A stretch of 64,000 bases of DNA from CAYMPW01 sp964558505. Its GTDB lineage: Archaea; Thermoplasmatota; Thermoplasmata; Methanomassiliicoccales; Methanomethylophilaceae. The notes beneath the pieces were generated by a model. The model was not told the origin of the DNA, made no database searches, and worked only from the letters and a program-made list of their open reading frames with translations. Positions 34,236 through 41,655 of this stretch are shown here, piece after piece; within the stretch, counting starts at the first letter, position 1; every line of letters starts with the position of its first letter. A program made the position numbers and the translations under genes. The stretch covers positions 1 through 64,000 of the forward strand of contig CAZLEI010000005.1 in NCBI GenBank assembly GCA_964558505.1. The letters are read 5' to 3'.

Positions 34236-35060
34236 GAACAGGGCGTTTATCGCGTCCGCCACCTCGGGCACGGTGGCCCCCCACGGGACGGAGACCACGT
34301 TGCCGTCGATCCTGTGCCCTTCCTTGACCTTGCAGCATTTCACGATGGTCGGAACCTCCGACCCTTCCGCCAGGTCCAGCGGGCAGACGTTGATGAACGC
34401 GTCCGGGCGGCGGCCGTAGAGTGATTCGAATATCCTCAGGGACAGGTTGCATCCTATCAGCGTGGTGTCCTCAGGAAGCTCGGGCGCGTCGTCCAGGAAG
34501 CAGAACGGCATGTCCGCTTCGAGGCCGGATACCCGGCACGGGAACATCACCCCGGACGTCGTCACATCCCGGATCAGCGCGCCCATGGATATCTCCTCGA
34601 GCTCCGGGATCACCGGGATGTCCACGTACCCCGACTCCAGCGCCTTGGACACCAGGACGCCCAGCTTCATGGGCTCCGGAGGCACGTCGTCGAGGACCCT
34701 GAGCCTCAGGGGGACCAGGCCGCTGATGAAATTGACATGCGAGAACATCCCGCGGACGACGACGGTCTTCCCGGGGTTCGCCGCCTGGAGGGCGGCCATC
34801 GCCGGAGCGTTCAGGACATCCGCGCCGGGATCGTCGACGAACACGGTGTCCTCCGGCAGGGATATTATCTCCGACGATTCCACTTTCCTGAAGAGGTCGC
34901 GGCCGCGGGCCTTGTGCAGGCGCACCACGGCCATGCCCCCGTTCTCGAGCACCACGTACTCCGTGCGGGTGTACGATGTCCAGTCGGACATCGCCGCCTC
35001 TATCGTGCCGCGTTCCAGGGGGAAGTCCACATGACGGAGGGATACATCCTTGCAGTGCAT
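34227..35060 (-). CDS. conserved-looking hypothetical protein
   Basis: A 277-residue soluble protein of unknown function, with no membrane segment. Possible metal ligands are C-N-L, F-I-N-V-C-P and V-K-C-C-K-V-K in the C-terminal third. The composition is well-balanced and codon use matches core neighbours, so it is probably a conserved gene. I do not recognise the family. Ends in TAA, overlapping the convergent gene. Confidence 0.6.
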   Translation of the reverse strand: MHCKDVSLRHVDFPLERGTIEAAMSDWTSYTRTEYVVLENGGMAVVRLHKARGRDLFRKVESSEIISLPEDTVFVDDPGADVLNAPAMAALQAANPGKTVVVRGMFSHVNFISGLVPLRLRVLDDVPPEPMKLGVLVSKALESGYVDIPVIPELEEISMGALIRDVTTSGVMFPCRVSGLEADMPFCFLDDAPELPEDTTLIGCNLSLRIFESLYGRRPDAFINVCPLDLAEGSEVPTIVKCCKVKEGHRIDGNVVSVPWGATVPEVADAINALFSD

Positions 35061-35145
35061 GGCCTAGCCATGCGCCCCGTGATTAAATTATATTGCCGTG
35101 GGCGCGCACGAAAACGATGAAATATCCTACGGCATATGCAAGCCC

Positions 35146-35646
35146 ATGAAGGTGTGCCCCGACTGCCACAAGATGTCCGACGACAAGGAGGAGTTCTGCC
35201 CCAGATGCGGATGCAGGTTCGACGCGTACATCGTCCCCAGCGGCGATCCGGAAGCCCAGGCCACGCGCGACGTCACCCGCCGGATGGTCCGCGGCAAATA
35301 CCGCGCCGACAGGAACAAGAAGCTCCTGGCGCTCTCGTTAGTGGTGATCCTGGTGGCAGGGATGTTCCTGTACGTCGGATCGTCGTGGAATTCCACCGAG
35401 GTCGCCGTTGTCGTCGGCGACTCCGAAGGCGCGGCGGCGTCGTACACGCTGTACATAGACGGCAAGGAGTACGGGTCCGGCCTCGTGCCCTCGGGACAGC
35501 ACGCCCTGCTGACAGTGAAGGTCACCTGGGCAGTCTGGGAGTTCTCGAAGACCGCCACCGTGACCGTCGATTACGGGGTCAGCGAAGCATCGGAGCGGGT
35601 GCATCTCGTCAGCGGCACCCCTGTGCAGGTCACGCTGCTCAGATGA
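35146..35646 (+). CDS. zinc-ribbon membrane protein
   Basis: A 166-residue protein. The N-terminal zinc ribbon reads C-P-D-C and C-P-R-C-G-C within the first 26 residues, followed by a basic linker. One transmembrane helix lies at about 62-79, and a small exterior beta domain has a PEGA-like Y-T-L-Y-I-D-G-K-E-Y segment. Resembles archaeal zinc-ribbon/PEGA proteins of unknown role. A GTG at 35098 is in frame but lies too close to an AT-rich TATA-like block (35082-35094); the ATG at 35146 opens directly on the zinc ribbon. Confidence 0.65.
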   Translation: MKVCPDCHKMSDDKEEFCPRCGCRFDAYIVPSGDPEAQATRDVTRRMVRGKYRADRNKKLLALSLVVILVAGMFLYVGSSWNSTEVAVVVGDSEGAAASYTLYIDGKEYGSGLVPSGQHALLTVKVTWAVWEFSKTATVTVDYGVSEASERVHLVSGTPVQVTLLR

Positions 35647-35678
35647 GCCGCCGCCCACGGAGGTGCTGGATTGCGGCC

Positions 35679-35700
35679 TTTGCGGAAATATCCCCGCAAA
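35679..35700 (+). terminator. hairpin after the zinc-ribbon gene
   Basis: TTTGCGG, 8-nt loop, CCGCAAA forms a 7-bp stem upstream of the tRNA promoter. Confidence 0.4.
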
Positions 35701-35702
35701 TG

Positions 35703-35710
35703 CTTAAATA
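35703..35710 (+). promoter_or_regulatory. TATA box of tRNA-Cys
   Basis: CTTAAATA lies about 33 bp before the first base of the tRNA, appropriate for a tRNA promoter with a short 5' leader. Confidence 0.5.
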
Positions 35711-35739
35711 CATACAACCAATGGGGCGGATAGCTCTAT

Positions 35740-35810
35740 GTCGGGATAACACAGAGGCTATGTGGCGGACTGCAGATCCGCATACGGGAGTTCGATCCTC
35801 CCTCCCGACC
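35740..35810 (+). tRNA. tRNA-Cys (GCA)
   Basis: A cloverleaf folds by eye. The acceptor is GTCGGGA (35740-35746) with TCCCGAC (35803-35809). The D arm spans 35749-35763. The anticodon stem is GCGGA/TCCGC with loop C-T-G-C-A-G-A, giving anticodon GCA at 35772-35774. A 4-nt variable loop precedes T stem GGGAG/CTCCC with loop TTCGATC. The discriminator position (35810) reads C rather than the U usual for cysteine tRNAs. CCA is not encoded and no intron is present. Confidence 0.93.
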
Positions 35811-35883
35811 CCCATTTTCTTCTCGATCCTTTAAAAAGCTCCGGCCCTGCGATTCGTGGCCCCCTTTATAGCCTCGGAGAAAA

Positions 35884-35906
35884 GGTATATATACAGTTTA
35901 TAAATA
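35884..35906 (+). promoter_or_regulatory. double TATA element of tbp
   Basis: Two good boxes precede tbp: GGTATATATAC at 35884-35894 and TTTATAAATA at 35897-35906. The second is centred 25 bp before the ATG (leaderless). The first would give a short leader containing GGTGA at 35917-35921. Confidence 0.6.
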
Positions 35907-35925
35907 AGGGAGTTTTGGTGAAACG

Positions 35926-36474
35926 ATGGCTAAAATGAACATTGAGAACGTTGTGGCTTCCACTTCCCTCGGACAGGAACTCAATCTCAACAAGATCGAG
36001 GAATCACTTGAGGGCGCGGAGTACAACCCCCAGCAGTTCCCCGGTCTCGTGTACAGGCTCAAGGAGCCGAAGACCGCCACCCTGCTCTTCAGGAGCGGCA
36101 AGGTCGTGTGCACCGGCGCCAAGAGCCTTGATGACGTCAAGGTCGCTATCGGAAAGGTCGCCAAGGACCTGGAGAAAGCGGACATCAAGATCGTCATCGA
36201 GCCCAAGATAGAGGTGCAGAACATCGTCGCCTCTTCCGATCTTGAGCAGGAGATCAACCTCAACACCGTGGCCATCACCCTTGGTCTCGAGAAGGTCGAA
36301 TACGAGCCCGAGCAGTTCCCCGGTCTCGTTTACAGGCTGGATTCCCCCAAGGTCGTCGTGCTCCTTTTCGGATCCGGCAAGATGGTCTGCACGGGCGCAA
36401 AAGTGCCCGAGGACGTTGTCCGCGCGGTCGACAAGATCGCCGCGGAGCTCAGGGCAGCAAGCCTGATGGCATAA
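35926..36474 (+). CDS. tbp: TATA-box-binding protein
   Basis: A 182-residue general transcription factor binding TATA boxes to recruit TFB and RNA polymerase. Two direct repeats of about 90 residues are obvious: each has I-x-N-V/I-V-A-S, then Q-F-P-G-L-V-Y-R-L, then G-K-V/M-V-C-T-G-A-K. The saddle phenylalanine (Q-Q-F-P) is present in both. The length is typical. Placed alone between tRNA-Cys and the cobalt transporter. Confidence 0.97.
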   Translation: MAKMNIENVVASTSLGQELNLNKIEESLEGAEYNPQQFPGLVYRLKEPKTATLLFRSGKVVCTGAKSLDDVKVAIGKVAKDLEKADIKIVIEPKIEVQNIVASSDLEQEINLNTVAITLGLEKVEYEPEQFPGLVYRLDSPKVVVLLFGSGKMVCTGAKVPEDVVRAVDKIAAELRAASLMA

Positions 36475-36572
36475 AACCCCCGGGAAACTTCTTCTAACAA
36501 CCCCTTTTCCGCTTTTGACCTGTCGATCCCTTCGACATTCCCACGATTCGACTGAAAAGAGGTTCGGGTTGG

Positions 36573-36640
36573 ATTATATAGTTGGATGTATATTCCAAAC
36601 TGAATTGGATATATCATCCCAATAGGATTGGACATTCAAT
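36573..36640 (+). promoter_or_regulatory. cbiM promoter region with TTGG/CCAA palindromes
   Basis: An AT-rich block with a TATA element (GATTATATAG, 36572-36581) is followed by a 17-bp palindrome TTGGATGTATATTCCAA (36582-36598). A near-copy TTGGATATATCATCCCAA lies at 36605-36622, and a shorter ATTGGACATTCAAT at 36627-36640. A 17-bp element with the same half-sites and spacing lies at the divergent cbiD/cbiL promoter (51908-51924). A repressor competing with TBP is the simplest reading. Confidence 0.6.
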
Positions 36641-36641
36641 C

Positions 36642-36740
36642 GCCGGCATATAACCCGGCATATACTCTTGGTAGCGGCACGGCCGTGGAACGAAAACGGG
36701 TCATAACGGCCCGAAAGGAGCAACGCTCCGGATCAAAGTG
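36642..36740 (+). other. structured leader candidate upstream of cbiM
   Basis: Within 100 nt before cbiM four inverted repeats occur: GCCGG/CCGGC (36642-36659), palindrome CACGGCCGTG (36678-36687), CGGG/CCCG (36697-36713) and GGAGC-AAC-GCTCC (36717-36729). A second TATA-like CATATACT lies at 36659-36666. No B12-box or other riboswitch consensus was recognised. Confidence 0.4.
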
Positions 36741-36745
36741 ATAAC

Positions 36746-37408
36746 ATGCACATAATGGAAGGATATCTACCCCCGGAATGGTGTGTGGTCTGGTTCATAG
36801 TGGCCATCCCATTCGTCGTGTTCGGTGCCAAGAAGGTGATTGATATAATTCGGGAGCATCCCGATCAGAAGATGAGCGTTGCGCTTTCGGGCGCGTTCAT
36901 ATTCCTGCTGTCTTCTCTCAAACTCCCGTCGGTGACGGGATCCAGCTCCCATCCCACCGGTACAGGTCTGTCGACGGCGCTCTTCGGCGTCGCCGTGACC
37001 TCGTTCCTCGCCACGATCGTCCTGATCTTCCAGGCGCTTCTCCTGGCGCACGGCGGCCTCACCACCCTCGGCGCGAACATCGTGTCCATGGGCATCTTGG
37101 GCCCCATGCTCGGATTCGCCATCTGGCGCATGCTGAGGTCCAGGAAGGTTTCCGTGGCGGTCTCGATGTTCATAACTGCCACGATCGCCGACCTGTTCAC
37201 ATACGTCATAACTGCGATACAGCTCTCACTGGCGCACGGGATGGCCGACTTCACGACCGCCCTCGTCGAGTTCATGAGCGTCTTCGCGGTCACCCAGATC
37301 CCCATAGCCATCATGGAGGGCATCGTGTTCGCGATATTCGCGGACTACCTCGTAAGGACCCGCCCGAAGATGTTCGGAGAGGAAGAGAAGAAAGCGGAGG
37401 CTGCGTGA
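36746..37408 (+). CDS. cbiM: cobalt ECF transporter S component CbiM
   Basis: A 220-residue membrane protein with about seven hydrophobic segments, the substrate-binding component of the CbiMNQO cobalt importer. The invariant N-terminus M-H-I-M-E-G-Y-L-P supplies the metal ligands (free amine, H2, later H). The H-G-G-L-T-T-L-G-A-N motif near 96-105 is diagnostic. A GTGAT Shine-Dalgarno core precedes the ATG. First gene of cbiMNQO. Confidence 0.95.
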   Translation: MHIMEGYLPPEWCVVWFIVAIPFVVFGAKKVIDIIREHPDQKMSVALSGAFIFLLSSLKLPSVTGSSSHPTGTGLSTALFGVAVTSFLATIVLIFQALLLAHGGLTTLGANIVSMGILGPMLGFAIWRMLRSRKVSVAVSMFITATIADLFTYVITAIQLSLAHGMADFTTALVEFMSVFAVTQIPIAIMEGIVFAIFADYLVRTRPKMFGEEEKKAEAA

Positions 37409-37409
37409 T

Positions 37410-37694
37410 ATGGAGATGAAGAGGAGCTACTGGTACGCGCTCGGCATATTGGCAATAGCCGCGCTCTGCGTGACCTCCCTCGCGATGGCGAACGGCGACT
37501 TCGGCGGATCGGACGATGCCGGAGGAGACCTCATATCGGACATCGACCCGGGCTATGTGCCCTGGTGGAACGGCATATTCGGAGACTACGAGATCCCCGG
37601 AGAGACCGAATCCCTGCTCTTCGCCCTGCAGGCGGCCATCGGTGCGATCATAATAGGATTCATCATAGGCCGCTACTCCAAAGGCGGACAGTGA
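37410..37694 (+). CDS. cbiN: cobalt transport protein CbiN
   Basis: A 94-residue auxiliary subunit with two transmembrane helices (about 8-27 and 69-86) flanking an exterior loop containing F-G-G-S-D-D-A-G and Y-x-P-W-W-N, which match CbiN. It stimulates metal loading into CbiM. It starts 1 nt after cbiM. Confidence 0.92.
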   Translation: MEMKRSYWYALGILAIAALCVTSLAMANGDFGGSDDAGGDLISDIDPGYVPWWNGIFGDYEIPGETESLLFALQAAIGAIIIGFIIGRYSKGGQ

Positions 37695-37712
37695 CGACAC
37701 GGGGGGCACAAG

Positions 37713-38525
37713 ATGACCGAACAGAATCAGATGGACAGTCTTGCCTACGGTTCGCGCATGGTGTCTTGGGCGCCCCTCGGAAAACTCTTTCTCGTCATCT
37801 GCATAATCACGGTCAACCTCATCAGCACGAACATACTCGTGCCGCTGGCATCCCTCGCCATCGGATTGGGGCTGATGTTCTATTCGACCAACATGAGGTT
37901 CCCGAAGGTCCTCGTCCTGATGATCCTGGAATCGCTCCTCATCATATTCATCGGCTCGCTCTGCATCTGCATACTGCCCAGCAACGTCCCGAGCCCCATC
38001 GTGTGGGAGACGTATTTCTGGGGGCTCCATTTCGTCATCAGCGAGTACAGCATCAACTACGCCTTCCTGATATTCGTCAGATGCGTGGCCGGTGTGTCGG
38101 TGATGCTGGCATTCTCGTCCTCCACGCCCATACCCCACCTGGCGCAGTCCCTGAGGCAGCTCAGGATACCGCCGGAGATCGTGGAGATGGTAGTGCTGAT
38201 CTACAGGTACTCCTTCCTGCTCCTGGAGCAGATGGTCGTCATGTGGAACGCCGCATCCACCAGGCTGGGGTTCCGCGGGCTGAGGAGGTCCGTGTCCACC
38301 ACCGCGAAGATCGCGGTGAACATCTTCATCAACGCCATGAACATCTCCGCACGCTCGGACGCTGCTCTGGCGAGCAGGAACTACACGGGTTCGTTCCCGG
38401 TGTTCAGGAAACCCCACCGCATGACGGCGACGTGGGTGATCGTGCCGGTGATCCTGGCCGTCTGCCTGTACGGATTCGGTCTGCTGACCGCCGGATGGCT
38501 GGTGCCGTCTTCTATAATATTGTGA
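37713..38525 (+). CDS. cbiQ: ECF transporter transmembrane protein CbiQ
   Basis: A 270-residue T component coupling CbiM to the ATPase. It has four to five transmembrane helices and a cytosolic region with S-A-R-S-D-A-A-L-A-S-R-N-Y near residue 212, the A-R-S/R-G-type coupling helix. An earlier A-S-T-R-L-G-F-R-G segment near 185 is the second coupling motif. Located between cbiN and cbiO. Confidence 0.92.
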   Translation: MTEQNQMDSLAYGSRMVSWAPLGKLFLVICIITVNLISTNILVPLASLAIGLGLMFYSTNMRFPKVLVLMILESLLIIFIGSLCICILPSNVPSPIVWETYFWGLHFVISEYSINYAFLIFVRCVAGVSVMLAFSSSTPIPHLAQSLRQLRIPPEIVEMVVLIYRYSFLLLEQMVVMWNAASTRLGFRGLRRSVSTTAKIAVNIFINAMNISARSDAALASRNYTGSFPVFRKPHRMTATWVIVPVILAVCLYGFGLLTAGWLVPSSIIL

Positions 38526-38537
38526 GCGCTTGATAAC

Positions 38538-39701
38538 ATGGAACCGGAATACATACTCGAGACGAAGGACCTCTGCTACAGGTACGAAGGGAGCAGATCG
38601 CTGTCGATGGACCATGTCGGCATCAAGATCAAGAAGGGCGTCAAGACCATCCTGCTCGGTGCCAACGGCGCCGGCAAATCGACATTGTTCTTCCATTTCA
38701 ACGGGGTCTTCAAGCCGGACAGCGGGAAGGTGCTGTACAACGGCAGGGAGATAGAGTACAAGAAGAAGGCCCTCGCCGCCCTGAGGTCCGAGATCTCGGT
38801 CGTGCTCCAGAACCCCGACGACCAGATATTCTCCGCCACCGTCGAGGAGGACGTGGCCTTCGGGCCGATGAACCTGGACCTCCCCATGGAGGAGGTTGAG
38901 GAGCGCGTGAACGAGGCGCTCTTCCAGGTCGGGCTCCTGGACATCCGCGACCGTCCCACGGCGCAGCTGTCCTACGGGCAGAGGAAGAGGGTCGCCTTCG
39001 CGGGAGCGCTGGCGATGAAATCCAAGGTTCTGATCCTCGACGAGCCCACTGCCGGCCTGGACCCGCAGATGTCGCAGGAGGTCATGGAGCTCGCCGAGCA
39101 GCTGCATCACGCCGGCACCACCGTGGTCATATCCACGCACGACGTCGACCTGGCGTACGCCTGGGCGGACGAGATCCACGTGCTCAGGAGGGGCAACCTC
39201 GTGTACTCCGGGGAGTCCGAGGGCTTCTACACCGATCCGACGGAGGTCCACCTCGCGGGGCTGATGCCGCCGTCGATGTTCGCGATCAACGAGAACCTCG
39301 AGAGCATCCGCGGGAAGAGCGACAAATCGCCGTACCCCCGCACCATGACGCAGCTCCTGTGCAAGATGGACCACGCCGACGTCAGGCCAGGCACCCTGAT
39401 CTGCGTGCCGGTCGGGAAGAGCGCGGAGGCGGGCGCCATCGGGAGGCTGTCGGACTCCAACCCGGAATTGCGGATCGGGGTGTACGGCACCGATGCCAGG
39501 AGGTCGGCGTACGCCGACAGGGCACGCGTGGACTTCGTGTTCAATGCCCTGGAGAGCTGCCTGATGGAGTGCATAATCGGCAGGGATGCCGTGCTCCTCC
39601 ACGACGACAACATCACGGACCTCATAGGGAGGACCGCCGCCGAGCTGAAGCTCTTCGGCACGGACATCAGAGTGGAAGTGAAAACCCTGGGCGGTGAATG
39701 A
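38538..39701 (+). CDS. cbiO: cobalt ECF transporter ATPase CbiO with C-terminal extension
   Basis: A 387-residue protein. The ABC ATPase occupies about residues 5-245: Walker A G-A-N-G-A-G-K-S-T (41-49), Q-loop Q-N-P-D-D-Q (91-96), signature L-S-Y-G-Q (144-148), Walker B V-L-I-L-D-E-P (164-170), H-loop S-T-H-D. Residues about 265-387 form an extra alpha/beta domain (V-D-F-V-F-N-A-L-E near 331-339, L-L-H-D-D-N near 353-358) not found in most 270-280 residue CbiO proteins; it could be sensory. Last gene of the transporter operon. Confidence 0.92.
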   Translation: MEPEYILETKDLCYRYEGSRSLSMDHVGIKIKKGVKTILLGANGAGKSTLFFHFNGVFKPDSGKVLYNGREIEYKKKALAALRSEISVVLQNPDDQIFSATVEEDVAFGPMNLDLPMEEVEERVNEALFQVGLLDIRDRPTAQLSYGQRKRVAFAGALAMKSKVLILDEPTAGLDPQMSQEVMELAEQLHHAGTTVVISTHDVDLAYAWADEIHVLRRGNLVYSGESEGFYTDPTEVHLAGLMPPSMFAINENLESIRGKSDKSPYPRTMTQLLCKMDHADVRPGTLICVPVGKSAEAGAIGRLSDSNPELRIGVYGTDARRSAYADRARVDFVFNALESCLMECIIGRDAVLLHDDNITDLIGRTAAELKLFGTDIRVEVKTLGGE

Positions 39702-39703
39702 CA

Positions 39704-39713
39704 ACATATTAAG
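39704..39713 (+). promoter_or_regulatory. probable promoter of the tetrapyrrole operon
   Basis: ACATATTAAG directly after the cbiO stop, plus a second AT-rich stretch at 39721-39735, could place transcription starts before the ATG at 39767, which has a GGAG ribosome-binding site. Read-through from cbiO is also possible, since no terminator hairpin is visible. Confidence 0.4.
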
Positions 39714-39766
39714 CATAGTTAGATATGCAATTATCATCAGAAAAGTAACACGGAGCGTTGAGAAAA

Positions 39767-40399
39767 ATGAACGGCCATCAGATGTCACCCGTATTCGTAT
39801 CGCCTGGTAACAGGAGGATCGTCGTATTCGGCGGAGGCAAGGTGGCGTTGAGGAAGTGCCTGCACTTCGCAGGCTTCCGCATCACGGTCGTGGCCGACGC
39901 GATACTCCCCGAACTGGAGGAGATCGCGGACGAGTCCGTCGTCCGGCACATCGATGCCGGCTGCGTGGGCGAGCTGTCGTCCGGTGCATGGATGGTCATC
40001 GCCGCCACCGACAGCAAGGAGCTCAACGGCACCATCCGCGACACCGCCATGGGCATGGGGATCCTCACGAACTCCGCCCACGGCGGCGGGGACGTCCTGA
40101 TCCCGTCCGTTCTGGACAGGGACGGTTTCACGATAACCGCATCCACGGGCGGGAGGGTCCCGGCATTCCCGCCGTACCTCATCAAGAAGATCGATTCCGC
40201 GCTGGACGGGAGCTTCGACCTCATGCTGGACCTGCTGGTCAGGCTCCGCCCCGCATCCATGGACGGCATACCAACGCAGCAGGGGCGCGCCGCGTTCCTC
40301 GCGGATGTCCTGGACGATGCCACCGTTTGGGGCTACCTGCGCATGGGGGACGTCGATTCCGCCGAAGCGTACGCCCTGGAGAAAGGAGGACTATCATGA
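39767..40399 (+). CDS. precorrin-2 dehydrogenase / siroheme synthase N-domain protein
   Basis: A 210-residue CysG-B/Met8p-like enzyme oxidising precorrin-2 to sirohydrochlorin with NAD+, the common precursor of cobalamin and F430. The Rossmann motif V-V-F-G-G-G-K-V-A-L-R-K lies near residue 20. The T-N-S-A region and I-P-S-V-x-x-R-D-G-F segment fit the family. The ATG at 39767 has a GGAG ribosome-binding site; an upstream TTG at 39758 is a weaker option. First gene of a seven-gene operon; ATGA overlap with hemA. Confidence 0.87.
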   Translation: MNGHQMSPVFVSPGNRRIVVFGGGKVALRKCLHFAGFRITVVADAILPELEEIADESVVRHIDAGCVGELSSGAWMVIAATDSKELNGTIRDTAMGMGILTNSAHGGGDVLIPSVLDRDGFTITASTGGRVPAFPPYLIKKIDSALDGSFDLMLDLLVRLRPASMDGIPTQQGRAAFLADVLDDATVWGYLRMGDVDSAEAYALEKGGLS

Positions 40400-41655
40400 T
40401 CGTCAGCCTGCACATAACACACGCATCCGCCGGGTGCGTCGACGGCCTCAACGACATAATCCCCGCCGTCGAGAGCGAGATATCCAAGAGGATCGGGACG
40501 CTGGACTGCGTATCCGAGTACGTCGTGGTGAGGACGTGCAACCGCCTCGAGGTCTACGTCGCCACGCTGGACAACGAGGCCGCCGAGAGGTCGCTCGAAT
40601 CCATCGTCAGGGGGAACGTCCCCTACAGCCCGGACAAGAAGCTGTCGTTCGTGCTCAAGGACAAGGACAGCGTCAAGCACCTGTTCAGGGTCGCCTGCGG
40701 CCTGGACTCCCTCATCGTGGGAGAGGACCAGATACAGCATCAGATCCGCGACGCGTACGTGAAGGCGAAGGCCGACGGCCATGCCAACGGCACGCTGGCC
40801 ACGCTGTTCGACCACACGTTGGCCGTGGGGAAGAGGGTCAGGTCCGAGACCGCCCTCAACAAGGGCGCCGTGTCCGTGGGATCCGCCGCCGTGGAGCTGG
40901 CCGAATCCAAGATAGGTGGCCTGAAAGGGAAGAACGTCACCATCCTGGGCGCAGGCGACATGGCGACCGTCATCGCCAAGAACCTGGTCGGGAAGAACCC
41001 AAACGCCGTGTTCGTGTCCAACCGCACGTTCGAGCACGCCAAGGAGCTGGCCGACGAACTGGGCGGCATGGCGATAACCATGAGCCGCATGGTCGAGGCG
41101 ATCGCCGACAGCGACCTCGTCCTGGTCGCCACATCCGCACCGCACGCCGTCGTCAAACGCGAGACCGCGGAGGCCGCCATGGCCGACCGCGGAGGCAGGG
41201 GGCTGCTGATGATCGATGTCTCCGTCCCGCGCAACATAGCCGAGGACGTCAGGGAGGTCGACGGCGTGGAGGTCGCGACCATGGACTCGCTGCAGTCGAT
41301 CGCGATGGCCAACGTGGCCAAGAGGACGAGGGAGATCTCCGAGGCCGAGAGGATAATAAACGCCGAGCTGCGCAAGATGGAGAACATCCGCAAGGAGAGG
41401 ATCGCCAACGACGTGATCCGCTCGCTCGGCATCAAGGTCGCCGCCATCAGGGAGGAGGAGCTCACCGAGGCCCGCACCCGGGCGCTCGTGAGCCACGACG
41501 ACATAAGCAAGGTCCTCGATGATTTCTCCAGGGCCCTGGTGAACAAGATCCTCTCGGAGCCCATGAGCAACCTGCGCGAAGCGGCCAGGGACGGCCGCAT
41601 AGATATTTGCAATACAGCCACGGTCCTTTTCGGACTGGAGGAAGATAACCGATGA
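40396..41655 (+). CDS. hemA: glutamyl-tRNA reductase
   Basis: A 419-residue NADPH enzyme reducing glutamyl-tRNA to glutamate-1-semialdehyde, the first committed step of C5 tetrapyrrole synthesis. The active-site cysteine C48 lies in R-T-C-N-R-L-E-V-Y. G-L-D-S-L-I-V-G-E-D-Q-I near 96-107 and the NADPH motif L-G-A-G-D-M near 184-189 are clear. The C-terminal helical dimerisation domain is complete. An AAAGGAGG ribosome-binding site lies in the upstream gene; overlaps hemB by 4 nt. Confidence 0.95.
   Translation: MIVSLHITHASAGCVDGLNDIIPAVESEISKRIGTLDCVSEYVVVRTCNRLEVYVATLDNEAAERSLESIVRGNVPYSPDKKLSFVLKDKDSVKHLFRVACGLDSLIVGEDQIQHQIRDAYVKAKADGHANGTLATLFDHTLAVGKRVRSETALNKGAVSVGSAAVELAESKIGGLKGKNVTILGAGDMATVIAKNLVGKNPNAVFVSNRTFEHAKELADELGGMAITMSRMVEAIADSDLVLVATSAPHAVVKRETAEAAMADRGGRGLLMIDVSVPRNIAEDVREVDGVEVATMDSLQSIAMANVAKRTREISEAERIINAELRKMENIRKERIANDVIRSLGIKVAAIREEELTEARTRALVSHDDISKVLDDFSRALVNKILSEPMSNLREAARDGRIDICNTATVLFGLEEDNR

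Noticed and set aside
36642..36745. Cobalamin riboswitch before cbiM
   Set aside because: Hairpins exist, but no B12-box or conserved cobalamin-riboswitch core could be found; reported only as a structured leader.
39718..39735. Third copy of the TTGG/CCAA element before the tetrapyrrole operon
   Set aside because: TTAGATATGCAA is only loosely similar; the half-sites do not match.
37311..39788. 825-codon minus-strand frame opposite cbiN-cbiQ-cbiO
   Set aside because: It spans three well-supported cbi genes on the other strand and has no recognisable product.
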